A stretch of 6,870 nucleotides of DNA from Anaerolineaceae bacterium (GCA_014860845.1 JACZIY010000043.1:1-6870); one strand, 5' to 3'; shown: positions 1 to 6,155, counted from the first letter of the stretch. The notes: a model not told the origin generated them from the letters alone. Made by a program: numbers and translations.

Positions 1-443
1 ATTTCTTCGATTGCCCCACCTACGGATAATGCATCAGAAATGGATTGGCTACCTTTGATAATCAAATCATCATATAAGGATTGCAAATCCTGATTCGTGA
101 ATTTCCCAACTTCATCGAGTAATGGATCCTCCAACCCGTAGCGATCAATCAAGGTTTTGACAGCATCCATATGACGTTGTTCGCTTCTGGCAATATTATT
201 GAAGAGAATCAGGTCCCATTTTTCATACAGGGTTAGATAAACGTCACGTGCTAATTTTTCTTCCTCCTGCATGAATAACAGCGCATCGATTTCATCTTGC
301 GTAAGTTCAGTGAGGTTTGTTTCTTGTTCCTCGAGTGCGCTGGTTGTTTGCTCATCATAGGCATACACAGATTCCAATGTATTGAAGCCCAAAATCCCGA
401 GCATGGCTATTAATATTGTTATAGAAAAAATTGTCTTTTTCAT
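1..443 (-). CDS. DUF2202 ferritin-like exported protein (partial, C-terminus beyond left edge)
   Basis: The first 147 codons of a secreted ferritin-like protein are present; the rest lies outside the window. The ATG at 443-441 follows a weak AGGAT ribosome site seven bases upstream. Residues 1-28 form a signal peptide: MKK, a hydrophobic core, and a likely cleavage site after VYA. The mature part begins acidic and is followed by an LxxDEIDALLFMQEEEKLARDVY segment pattern at about 47-69 and NIARSEQRHMDA at 83-94. Together these give the Glu (60/61) plus E88-x-x-H91 pattern of a ferritin-like di-metal four-helix bundle. The GGAIEE at 142-147, where the window cuts, fits the start of the second metal-ligand helix. 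The family (DUF2202) is known mainly from such motifs and its biochemical role is unsettled; metal or oxidative-stress functions are inferred. It is transcribed divergently from the CBS gene. The family call is strong, the function weak. Confidence 0.85.
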   Translation of the reverse strand, partial: MKKTIFSITILIAMLGILGFNTLESVYAYDEQTTSALEEQETNLTELTQDEIDALLFMQEEEKLARDVYLTLYEKWDLILFNNIARSEQRHMDAVKTLIDRYGLEDPLLDEVGKFTNQDLQSLYDDLIIKGSQSISDALSVGGAIEE

Positions 444-629
444 TTTTCATCCTATTGTATTTTTATTTGAAATTACTTTCATTTCACTATCTTATCCAAA
501 ACCTATCAATTTTTTATTCAGAATGTATTAAGAAATTATTTGGATTTTTCAATGAACAAGCTAAACTCCAAAAAAGATCGTGAATGAATTCACAAAAATT
601 AAATTTCACTTGCAATTAATCTTTTTCGC

Positions 630-635
630 TATAAT
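630..635 (+). promoter_or_regulatory. Candidate -10 box for the CBS-domain gene
   Basis: A perfect TATAAT lies about 115 bases before the CBS start. No good -35 sits at 16-18 bases; TTGCAA at 610-615 has only a 14-base spacer. If this box is used, either an activator helps or the -35 is weak. The box is real in the sequence, and its use as a promoter is inferred. Confidence 0.4.
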
Positions 636-645
636 AAAAACATAG

Positions 646-667
646 AATGATTACAATCATGATCATT
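646..667. promoter_or_regulatory. Operator-like inverted repeats just downstream of the CBS-gene -10 box
   Basis: ATGATT (647-652) and AATCAT (655-660) are perfect inverted arms two bases apart. The palindrome ATGATCAT (659-666) follows at once. The block would lie at roughly +5 to +25 of a transcript started from the TATAAT at 630-635, a position where a bound repressor would block initiation. It loosely resembles Fur-family boxes (AATGAT/ATCATT elements) but does not match the 19-base Fur consensus spacing. The regulator is unknown. Confidence 0.25.
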
Positions 668-750
668 AACTTCTTAATAATCGTAAACATCCCCGTTCAC
701 ATCAATTTTTTTCAATATCTCGTTCAGTACCAGGAAAATAAGGAGATTGT

Positions 751-1194
751 ATGAACACAGTTAAGGATATTCTGGCAGAAAAAGGCAAACAAGTCTGGTC
801 GGTTGAACCAAAATCCTCTTTGATCTCAGCTTTGAAGAAGATGCGTTCTCACAATGTGGGAGCTTTGTTGGTCGTAGAAGATGGCGAGGTTAAAGGGATC
901 ATATCAGAACGCGACTTTTCGTATCGCATCGCTGAAAAAAGTGCTTGTCCTTTGGAAGAAGCAGTTAGCACCTGGATGACAGCAGAAGTAATTGCGGTAA
1001 ACTCCAACACTACGATCAACGAATGTATGCAATTAATGTCACGTGAACATATCCGCCACTTGCCAGTGGTGGATGATGGCAGGTTAGTGGGGTTGATTTC
1101 TATCGGAGATGTGGTGCGGGCTGTCATCAGTGGCCATCAATCCACCATTTTGGGATTGGAAAATTACATTCTCAGCCAGAGATTGACTAACTAA
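751..1194 (+). CDS. Stand-alone two-CBS-domain protein
   Basis: This is a complete 147-residue cytoplasmic protein made almost entirely of a CBS-domain pair (Bateman module). CBS1 spans about residues 9-62 and ends in GIISERDF (49-56). CBS2 spans about 74-128, with HLPVVDDGRLVG (103-114) and GLISIGDV (114-121). There is no signal peptide, membrane segment or fused catalytic domain. Such pairs usually bind adenine nucleotides (AMP, ATP, NAD or SAM) and act as energy sensors or as regulators of a partner protein; no partner is encoded nearby, so the ligand and target are unknown. The start is well supported by AAGGAGA at 740-746, five bases from the ATG. The gene is monocistronic, divergent from the DUF2202 gene and convergent with xylB. 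The length is typical of single-module CBS proteins. Confidence 0.92.
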   Translation: MNTVKDILAEKGKQVWSVEPKSSLISALKKMRSHNVGALLVVEDGEVKGIISERDFSYRIAEKSACPLEEAVSTWMTAEVIAVNSNTTINECMQLMSREHIRHLPVVDDGRLVGLISIGDVVRAVISGHQSTILGLENYILSQRLTN

Positions 1195-1220
1195 CCCCGA
1201 TCCAAACAATAATAATTAAT

Positions 1221-1267
1221 AACAAGAGCAACGGACTGACATTCTTGAGATGGCCGTTGCTCTTGTT
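1221..1267. terminator. Convergent hairpin between CBS gene and xylB (14-bp perfect stem)
   Basis: The arm AACAAGAGCAACGG (1221-1234) pairs perfectly with 1254-1267 around a 19-base loop. It lies 26 bases after the CBS stop and 13 bases past the xylB stop, so it can serve both transcripts. Neither side carries a clean T-run. The minus-strand exit is A/T-rich (ATTAATTATTATTG), and the plus-strand exit is GGCTAAATTTC. A bidirectional terminator or a 3'-end-protecting stem is the likely role. Confidence 0.65.
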
Positions 1268-1280
1268 GGCTAAATTTCAG

Positions 1281-2816
1281 TTATCCTTGAGCAAAATGCG
1301 AGAGATTATGCATATTCTCACGCAATACCGGGTAGAGATTACGATAGATGGCATAAAGTTGATTATAGCGCTCCATATGCGAAGTTTGGGGTTGGTGTCT
1401 GTCTGTGGTTTTTACACAATCTTCAGAAACCTGGGTCACACCAGCAGCATCCTGATCAGCAGATATGGCTAATAACGCTGCTCCATATGCCGGGCCTTCC
1501 TCCACAGCCAGATTGACAACCTCGCTACCAAAAATGTCCGCCTGTAATTGACACCATAAAGGCGATTTTCCACCTCCGCCAATTGCCCGGACCTGCTCAA
1601 TCGGTAATTGCAAATCATGCATGATTTCAAAGCCATCCCTCAGAGAGAAGGTCACCCCTTCCATGACAGCTCGCACCAGATGGGAAGCAGTGTGCCTGGT
1701 AGTCAAACCAATAAAAGCTCCTGTTGCCAATGGATCCAAATGCGGTGTGCGTTCGCCGGTTAAATAGGGTAAAAAGATCAGTCCCTCAGCACCGATAGGA
1801 ACCTGAGCAGCCTGGGTTGTCATGGCGTCATAACTGATCGACAGTTCATTTGCTCCAACCAAATTATTTGCCGATGTCCTGAACAGATCCCGCAACCAAC
1901 GTAATGAATTTCCAGCTGAGAGCGTAACTGCCATCAGGTGATTTTTTCCCGGGACTGCATGGCAGAAAGTATGCAATCGACCTTTGGGATCCAGTCGAAT
2001 CTCATCACTATGAGCGAAAACCACACCACTGGTGCCAATACTGCTACTCACCAGCCCTGCGCGCACAATCCCGGTTCCAACTGCAGCAGCCGCGTTATCG
2101 CCTCCACCTGCCACCACTGGAATACCGGCTGGCAAACCCAAGGTATTGGCAACAGATGGCAGCAATCTACCAGTGATTTGGGAACCTTCATAGACCATAG
2201 GAAACCATTCACGCGGTAAGTCAAGAGTTTGCAATAATTCTTCACTCCAATCACGTTTGTTCAGATCCAACAGTAAGGTTCCAGCTGCATCAGAACAATC
2301 ACTGGCATACTCCCCTGTTAACAAGAAGCGGATATAATCCTTGGGTAATAAAACTTTTGCCAGACGGTCATAATGGTGTGGTTCATGGTTGCGCAGCCAT
2401 AGGATTTTGGGAGCCTGAAAACCAGTCAGAGCAGGATTACCGGCAATTTCGATCAGACGTTCGTATCCTACAGCAGCAGTAATTTGTTCACACTCGGCAG
2501 CTGTGCGTTGGTCATTCCAGAGTAATGCTGGGCGGATGACATGATCAGCCTTGTCCAAAAACACTGACCCATGCATCTGACCTGTCAGTCCAATCCCGGT
2601 CACCTGTGAAGGTGAAATACTAGATTCACGCAATAATTGTTGAATAGCTTCGACAGAACCTTTCCACCAATCTGCCGGGTCTTGTTCACTCCACAAAGGT
2701 TGGGGGGAATAAAGTAGGTATTCCTGCTGAGCAATGGCAACAATGCGGCCTTCCTGATCACAAAGCAAAGCCTTGGCAGCGCTGGTTCCAATGTCCAATC
2801 CGATAAAATATGACAT
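1281..2816 (-). CDS. xylB: Xylulokinase (FGGY carbohydrate kinase)
   Basis: This 511-residue cytoplasmic kinase most likely phosphorylates D-xylulose with ATP to xylulose 5-phosphate, feeding the pentose phosphate pathway. The N-terminal FGGY domain opens with GLDIGTSAAK (6-15), whose D8 contacts phosphate and Mg2+. It also carries the xylulose-binding TGQMHG (78-83, including Q80-M81-H82) and LLWNDQR (98-104). GGGDNAAAAVG (237-247) holds the catalytic base D240 and N241, which match Asp233/Asn234 of E. coli XylB. The C-terminal domain has a GTS turn at 261-263, the FGGY signature region at about 366-387, GGGGKSPLWCQ (413-423) and EGPAYGAALLA (440-450). The length is normal and no key residue is missing. 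The TGQMHG motif favours xylulokinase over glycerol or gluconate kinases. The start is supported by AAGGA seven bases upstream (2824-2828). No xylA, sugar transporter or regulator is adjacent, so it stands alone here. Confidence 0.93.
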   Translation of the reverse strand: MSYFIGLDIGTSAAKALLCDQEGRIVAIAQQEYLLYSPQPLWSEQDPADWWKGSVEAIQQLLRESSISPSQVTGIGLTGQMHGSVFLDKADHVIRPALLWNDQRTAAECEQITAAVGYERLIEIAGNPALTGFQAPKILWLRNHEPHHYDRLAKVLLPKDYIRFLLTGEYASDCSDAAGTLLLDLNKRDWSEELLQTLDLPREWFPMVYEGSQITGRLLPSVANTLGLPAGIPVVAGGGDNAAAAVGTGIVRAGLVSSSIGTSGVVFAHSDEIRLDPKGRLHTFCHAVPGKNHLMAVTLSAGNSLRWLRDLFRTSANNLVGANELSISYDAMTTQAAQVPIGAEGLIFLPYLTGERTPHLDPLATGAFIGLTTRHTASHLVRAVMEGVTFSLRDGFEIMHDLQLPIEQVRAIGGGGKSPLWCQLQADIFGSEVVNLAVEEGPAYGAALLAISADQDAAGVTQVSEDCVKTTDRHQPQTSHMERYNQLYAIYRNLYPVLRENMHNLSHFAQG

Positions 2817-2846
2817 GTAATCGTCCTTTCCAAGATGAATAATGAA

Positions 2847-2874
2847 ATGATATCAATATTATTTTATCTGTTAA
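2847..2874 (-). promoter_or_regulatory. Candidate sigma-70-type promoter of xylB
   Basis: Read on the minus strand, TTAACA (2874-2869) and TATCAT (2852-2847) are 16 bases apart. Each differs from the consensus at one position. The -10 box lies 30 bases before the xylB ATG, leaving a leader of about 23 bases that contains the ribosome site. Confidence 0.5.
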
Positions 2875-2924
2875 AGGCATTAAATATGGTTTATTATCAC
2901 CAATTAAATAAAAATGATACACCT

Positions 2925-2952
2925 GTAGGGGCGTTCGGCCGAACGCCCCTAC
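2925..2952. repeat. 28-bp perfect GC-rich palindrome (REP-like), left copy
   Basis: The 14-base arm GTAGGGGCGTTCGG is followed directly by its exact reverse complement, with no central spacer. It is strikingly GC-rich against an AT-rich flank. It sits at the left end of the transposase remnant, and a near-identical copy lies at 3247-3274. A repeated imperfect palindrome flanking a RAYT-type gene is the hallmark of REP elements mobilised by tyrosine transposases. The family assignment is an inference from that association. Confidence 0.85.
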
Positions 2953-2972
2953 GACAAACACCCCATCGACGA

Positions 2973-3250
2973 ATGTCAATATTATGGATGCCAATACAAT
3001 GTATGGTCAATCCAGTTCACATAACAAACCACCTGGTCTCCAATCAAAATCCATTGGGTCATTGCTGTTCGGTTTCAAAACATCCGTTACAAAACAAATC
3101 AATCTCATCCGTAACACACCTGGCGAACCCGTTTGGCAACGTAATTATTGGGATCACATCATTCGCAACGATGAATCATTTGACCAGATTGAAGATACCA
3201 TCATCAATAATCCATTGAATTGGTACCAGGATAAATTATTCACACCGTAG
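2973..3250 (+). pseudogene. RAYT (REP-associated tyrosine transposase, IS200-like Y1 family) C-terminal remnant
   Basis: This is a decayed fragment covering roughly the C-terminal half of a RAYT, which normally nicks and rejoins DNA at REP palindromes. The readable part, 88 codons open from 2984, has SIGSLLFGFKTSVTKQ, then NTPGEPVWQRNYWDHIIRN, then IINNPLNW, the order found in this family. The region before it, about 2973-3010, resembles the (Y)VVMPNHMHG strand that carries the HUH metal-binding histidines. Here it reads DANTMYG, so both histidines are lost, and an adjacent frame reads MPIQCMV, indicating a frameshift. The catalytic tyrosine of the DYI motif (Tyr115 in E. coli TnpA-REP) is threonine (DTI). 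The N-terminal domain is absent: only about 30 bases separate this fragment from the left palindrome. The stop TAG (3248-3250) lies inside the right palindrome. The locus is inactive as an enzyme. Confidence 0.8.
3153..3211 (+). repeat. Direct repeat, copy A (inside the RAYT remnant)
   Basis: This 59-base segment encodes the HIIRNDESFDQIEDTIINN part of the transposase tail. It matches copy B at 3275-3333 at 53 of 59 positions, with a 122-base offset. Confidence 0.85.
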
Positions 3251-3274
3251 GGGAGTTCGGCCGAACGCCCCTAC
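3247..3274. repeat. 28-bp GC-rich palindrome (REP-like), right copy with one mismatch
   Basis: It is identical to the palindrome at 2925-2952 except that position 8 is A (3254) instead of C, which breaks one base pair of the stem. It lies exactly between the RAYT remnant and the second tail copy. Its GTAG start supplies the stop codon of the remnant reading frame. Confidence 0.85.
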
Positions 3275-3336
3275 ATCACACCATTCGTAATGATGATTCA
3301 TTTGATCAGATTGAAGATACCATCATCAATATTATT
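3275..3336 (+). pseudogene. Second RAYT tail fragment (direct repeat copy B)
   Basis: Immediately after the right palindrome, the sequence again reads HTIRNDDSFDQIEDTIIN, the transposase tail, and then diverges to IIDRDF. It differs from copy A at six of 59 positions; three of the six changes are synonymous in the transposase frame. It carries the same threonine in place of the catalytic tyrosine. There is no start codon or upstream domain, so it is a relic. Its distal end abuts the TTGACA of the promoter proposed for the downstream lipoprotein gene. Confidence 0.7.
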
Positions 3337-3364
3337 GACAGAGATTTCCAATTGAAAATTAAAT
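3335..3364 (+). promoter_or_regulatory. Candidate promoter of the beta-propeller lipoprotein gene
   Basis: A consensus TTGACA (3335-3340) is followed after 18 bases by TTAAAT (3359-3364, four of six matches to TATAAT). It would give a leader of about 67 bases. That leader holds a 7-bp inverted repeat, ATTGGAA (3376-3382) with TTCCAAT (3394-3400), and the ribosome site. The -35 box sits at the edge of the second RAYT fragment. Confidence 0.4.
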
Positions 3365-3437
3365 CCATAAAATTTATTGGAACTTTTTCCTTTTTCCAAT
3401 CGTCTTTTCATAGTAAATTGGATAAAAGGAGTCTGAA

Positions 3438-4688
3438 ATGAAACGTTTATTGTTATTAAATTTATTGTTGGTTGTTATGCTGAGTGGCTGCAATGTTATT
3501 ACCAGCAGCCAGGTTTTTGTTGACGATCAAGCGGTAGAAGCTCTGCCAACCCCGGCTGAGGTGCTTGACCAGGTCGTCACGGATACACCATCAGAAGAAC
3601 CCGTGTTGGACGATCAACCGATCCCTATTGAGACCGGTGATTATCAAACTGGAGGTTTTTATCAGAACTGGATTGCTTTTGAAGATGATAATATGAACAT
3701 TGCCATGGTGAATCCAGTCACTGGTGAAATCGTACAGGTAACCACCAATGGAAGTTCTATGATTAACACCGTGATAGGTGGTCAAACCATCCAGTCCAGT
3801 CAACCCGCCTGGTCCAGCGATGGAGAATTGTTGGCTTTCAAACAGGAATTATTGACGATGGAACCTGATAGGTTGGATACTGTCACAAATTTATGGGTGT
3901 ACGAACCTGTCAGCGAAACCTCCTGGATGGTGCTGGAAAATGTCGACCTGAGTGGATATGCCTGGAAGCCAGGGACCCATTCCATCAGTTATACAGTTCG
4001 TACCGATCCCGGTTACTTCACCGCGCGTGGTGTGGTGGATGCCAGTTTAGCGCATGGCATCATGCAGATAGATGTAAAGTCAGGCGAAATCTCTGAACTG
4101 GTTGCTCCCCAAGGTTTCTCGTTGGTTCAACCGAAATGGTCACCGGATGGTAGTTTGATCAGCTTCGACGAGGTCTATCTGATGGAGGGCCGTGGCAACT
4201 TTGCCTGGTATGATTTCACCAGCAACACCTACCATAGCTGGGAAAAGGCAGTCGGTGTATACGATTGGTCTCCAGCTGGAATTCTGGCATATGACTATCT
4301 TACCTACATACCGAGTGGTGAAGAAAGGATCATGTTGAACGATCGAATGAACACCGCAGAAGAGTTATTCTCAACAGCAGTGAAAGAAGGAAGCTTTGCC
4401 TTTGCTCCACGCTTCTCACCGAGCGGCGCTCAACTCGCCTATCTGGTAGGGATTGGATCTCTGGATCAAGTCGAAAGTTATCAATTATTGGTGCATGCAA
4501 TCGATAGTAGTGAAGCACAAATGCTGCTGGAAGGAGAGCAAATAGAAATATTCGCATGGTCTGGAGATGGAAGTTTTCTGGCAGCAGCATTGGGATTCTA
4601 TGGTTCAGCCGATATTGTCATCATCGATGTATTGAATGGAACCATCACAGAAGTAGCACAGGGTTGGGCTCCTGCCTGGCAAAAGTGA
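3438..4688 (+). CDS. Lipoprotein with TolB/PD40-type beta-propeller
   Basis: This is a 416-residue exported lipoprotein. Residues 1-18 form a lipoprotein signal with lipobox LSGC, giving lipidation at Cys18. An acidic, proline-containing linker (about 25-70) precedes a beta-propeller. Blade motifs of the PD40/WD40-like type recur at 122-136 (QPAWSSDGELLAFKQ), 174-186, 231-245 (QPKWSPDGSLISFDE), 275-286, 323-337 (PRFSPSGAQLAYL) and 372-385. The closing GWAPAWQK lies at the very C-terminus. An opening blade near 77-102 makes about six or seven blades, so the protein looks complete. Such propellers serve as binding or scaffold modules at the cell surface, and no catalytic residues are evident. 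The substrate or partner is unknown, and the neighbours give no clue. The start is set by AAAGGAG (3425-3431), six bases before the ATG, and by the signal peptide. Alternatives are a TolB-like or DPP-type propeller without the peptidase domain. Confidence 0.88.
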   Translation: MKRLLLLNLLLVVMLSGCNVITSSQVFVDDQAVEALPTPAEVLDQVVTDTPSEEPVLDDQPIPIETGDYQTGGFYQNWIAFEDDNMNIAMVNPVTGEIVQVTTNGSSMINTVIGGQTIQSSQPAWSSDGELLAFKQELLTMEPDRLDTVTNLWVYEPVSETSWMVLENVDLSGYAWKPGTHSISYTVRTDPGYFTARGVVDASLAHGIMQIDVKSGEISELVAPQGFSLVQPKWSPDGSLISFDEVYLMEGRGNFAWYDFTSNTYHSWEKAVGVYDWSPAGILAYDYLTYIPSGEERIMLNDRMNTAEELFSTAVKEGSFAFAPRFSPSGAQLAYLVGIGSLDQVESYQLLVHAIDSSEAQMLLEGEQIEIFAWSGDGSFLAAALGFYGSADIVIIDVLNGTITEVAQGWAPAWQK

Positions 4689-4764
4689 AATAATTGCTGA
4701 TAAGCTCAAAAGTTGCTGAGCTATTAAGAATAAATCGGTATCCTGTGCCATATTGATTAGTAAC

Positions 4765-4812
4765 ATCAACATCCCCAATCTGATGAAAAAGGTTCAGATT
4801 GGGGATGTTGAT
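4765..4812. terminator. Convergent hairpin with 19-bp perfect stem between lipoprotein and hydrolase genes
   Basis: Positions 4765-4783 pair without mismatch with 4794-4812 around a ten-base loop (TGAAAAAGGT). The stem has a CCCC/GGGG core. It touches the last base of the hydrolase stop codon and lies 76 bases after the lipoprotein stop. There is no T-run on either side. A weaker 6-bp stem (AGCTCA 4703-4708 with TGAGCT 4717-4722) precedes it. Termination or 3'-end stabilisation of both converging messages is the likely role. Confidence 0.65.
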
Positions 4813-6155
4813 TAAACCATTAGAGCCAAAAATCTCTCAATATCATACGTGATTGTCTGCGCTCCCGGAGCGATCCGGCGAGAAGCGCCAAAACCCTGGT
4901 CAAAGGCATGCACCATTTCAGGAACTTTAATGAAAATTGAGGTTGCGCCGGCTAATTTTAATGCTTCATGGAGTCGTCTTCCGTGCGATACATTAACAAA
5001 AAAATCATGTTGTGCATAAATGAGTAGGGTTGCCGGGCAATCCGGGTGGACCTGGTAAATAGGTGAGGCTTGTTTATAGATATCCGGTATTTCTTTCAAG
5101 GTTCCCCCTAATAAATTGACCAACAATAATGCTCCGCCCGGCATATTGCCATAACGATAGGCGGGGAAAATCCTGGTTTTCGTCATCCATCGATCCAACC
5201 AGGTTTTGTCGTAAATTCTGGGAAGCAGGTACTCCTTTATGTCAGAAGACAAAACAGGTTGTCTTTTTGTCGATAATCCATACTCATCAAAATAAGCAAC
5301 CATATCAGTTACAGCGTACAGGGAAATAACTGCTCTTACGGAGATATCAGCATCAGGATTCATCATCTGAAATGCGGGATGATCCGGAGCATAAGCAGTC
5401 AATAAAGCCAGGTGCGCTCCTCCGGATGCTCCCATCAACACAATGCGTTCAGGGTTCACTTGATAATCACCAGCATGAGATTTCATCCAGATAATTGCCT
5501 GCTTCACATCACATAACATACGATTCAAACCTGCTTCTGGAGCTAGAGAATATGCCAGATCCAAAATGATATGTCCTTGTTCACTCAAATGGTCAAATAA
5601 AGATGTCGTTAAAAATCCCTTATCAAATGCCTGCCAGGCACCCGCATGAAGATAGATGATCGCCATACCTGATCTTTTAATTCCAGGATTCGGTTCGTGA
5701 ATGTCACACAGCAGCGGTTTATCAGTGGGACGAGATTTTCCGATTTCAACGTCAATCTGTTTATGCGAATGAGGTGAAGAAGGTTGTATGAATTGATATC
5801 TTCTTTTCCATAACTTAACTCGCATGCTTGATGGAATCCGGTCTTCCCAATTAGGACCAAATTTATTATCAAATTGATGATGCTCTCTGGTGACCACCCA
5901 AATATGACGTATACCTAAAAAGATTGTTAAACAACCAATCAATAATGCGAAATACTTACCTGCCCAACCAGCCATAATAGCACCAATAAAAGCGACTAAA
6001 ACAAAAATCGGAGACCAGGCACTTGACCATAACTTGGGAAACCAGATCATCCCCCCCACTAAACCAGGAGGCGATTTGATGGCTGTTATTAACATAAACA
6101 AAAAAGAAATCCAACACAAAATAGACGCTAGCTGAATGAGAATATCCATTTTCAC
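4812..6155 (-). CDS. Membrane-anchored alpha/beta hydrolase (esterase/lipase-like, BD-FAE/HSL type)
   Basis: This protein of up to 447 residues has three N-terminal membrane helices (about 7-26, 47-64 and 66-88), a basic linker, and an alpha/beta-hydrolase domain from about 140 on. The oxyanion motif is HAGAW (170-174), in place of the usual HGGxW. It is followed by LAYSLAPE (200-207), equivalent to the DYRLAPE motif of hormone-sensitive-lipase-type esterases. The nucleophile elbow is GASGG with Ser244, the acid is Asp384 (QHD) and the base is His416 (EMVHAFD), so the triad is complete. It probably hydrolyses carboxylic esters at the membrane; the substrate is unknown and no biosynthetic neighbours help. 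The start is uncertain: GTG at 6155 gives the longest form, while the ATG two codons inside (6149) is equally placed. Neither has a clear Shine-Dalgarno sequence. A 19-bp stem follows the stop. Confidence 0.85.
   Translation of the reverse strand: MKMDILIQLASILCWISFLFMLITAIKSPPGLVGGMIWFPKLWSSAWSPIFVLVAFIGAIMAGWAGKYFALLIGCLTIFLGIRHIWVVTREHHQFDNKFGPNWEDRIPSSMRVKLWKRRYQFIQPSSPHSHKQIDVEIGKSRPTDKPLLCDIHEPNPGIKRSGMAIIYLHAGAWQAFDKGFLTTSLFDHLSEQGHIILDLAYSLAPEAGLNRMLCDVKQAIIWMKSHAGDYQVNPERIVLMGASGGAHLALLTAYAPDHPAFQMMNPDADISVRAVISLYAVTDMVAYFDEYGLSTKRQPVLSSDIKEYLLPRIYDKTWLDRWMTKTRIFPAYRYGNMPGGALLLVNLLGGTLKEIPDIYKQASPIYQVHPDCPATLLIYAQHDFFVNVSHGRRLHEALKLAGATSIFIKVPEMVHAFDQGFGASRRIAPGAQTITYDIERFLALMV

Larger units (their letters stand above)
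444..750. other. Divergent intergenic spacer between DUF2202 gene and CBS gene
   Basis: This is a very AT-rich 307-base spacer with no credible ORF. On the plus side it contains a consensus -10 box and an inverted repeat, listed separately, and then an approximately 115-base leader to the CBS start. For the DUF2202 gene on the minus side I found no convincing -35/-10 pair. The best candidates (TTGAAA or TTGATA boxes) have poor -10 partners. Confidence 0.6.

Noticed and set aside
849..1127. Minus-strand 92-codon open frame antisense to the CBS gene
   Set aside because: The plus frame encodes two clear CBS domains and has a strong ribosome site; the antisense frame has neither.
1245..1472. Plus-strand 75-codon open frame starting in the CBS/xylB hairpin
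   Set aside because: It is antisense to the 3' end of xylB with no ribosome site or motif: a shadow of the real gene.
2758..2994. Minus-strand 78-codon open frame over the palindrome and the xylB start
   Set aside because: It overlaps the xylB start in another frame, translates the palindrome and has no recognisable motif.
2835..3218. Plus-strand 127-codon open frame through the left palindrome
   Set aside because: Its only family-like piece (MPIQCMV) is the frameshifted HUH strand of the RAYT relic. The rest translates the xylB promoter and the palindrome.
2925..3274. CRISPR array suggested by two 28-base repeats
   Set aside because: There are only two copies, 294 bases apart, each fully palindromic, with transposase sequence between them and no cas genes.
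2925..3274. Terminal inverted repeats of a DDE insertion sequence
   Set aside because: Each repeat is self-palindromic, no target duplication is evident at the outer edges, and the enclosed fragment is of the tyrosine (Y1/RAYT) type.
3376..3400. 7-bp inverted repeat in the lipoprotein gene leader as a riboswitch or attenuator
   Set aside because: It is an isolated short AT-rich stem with no T-run exit or conserved riboswitch core.
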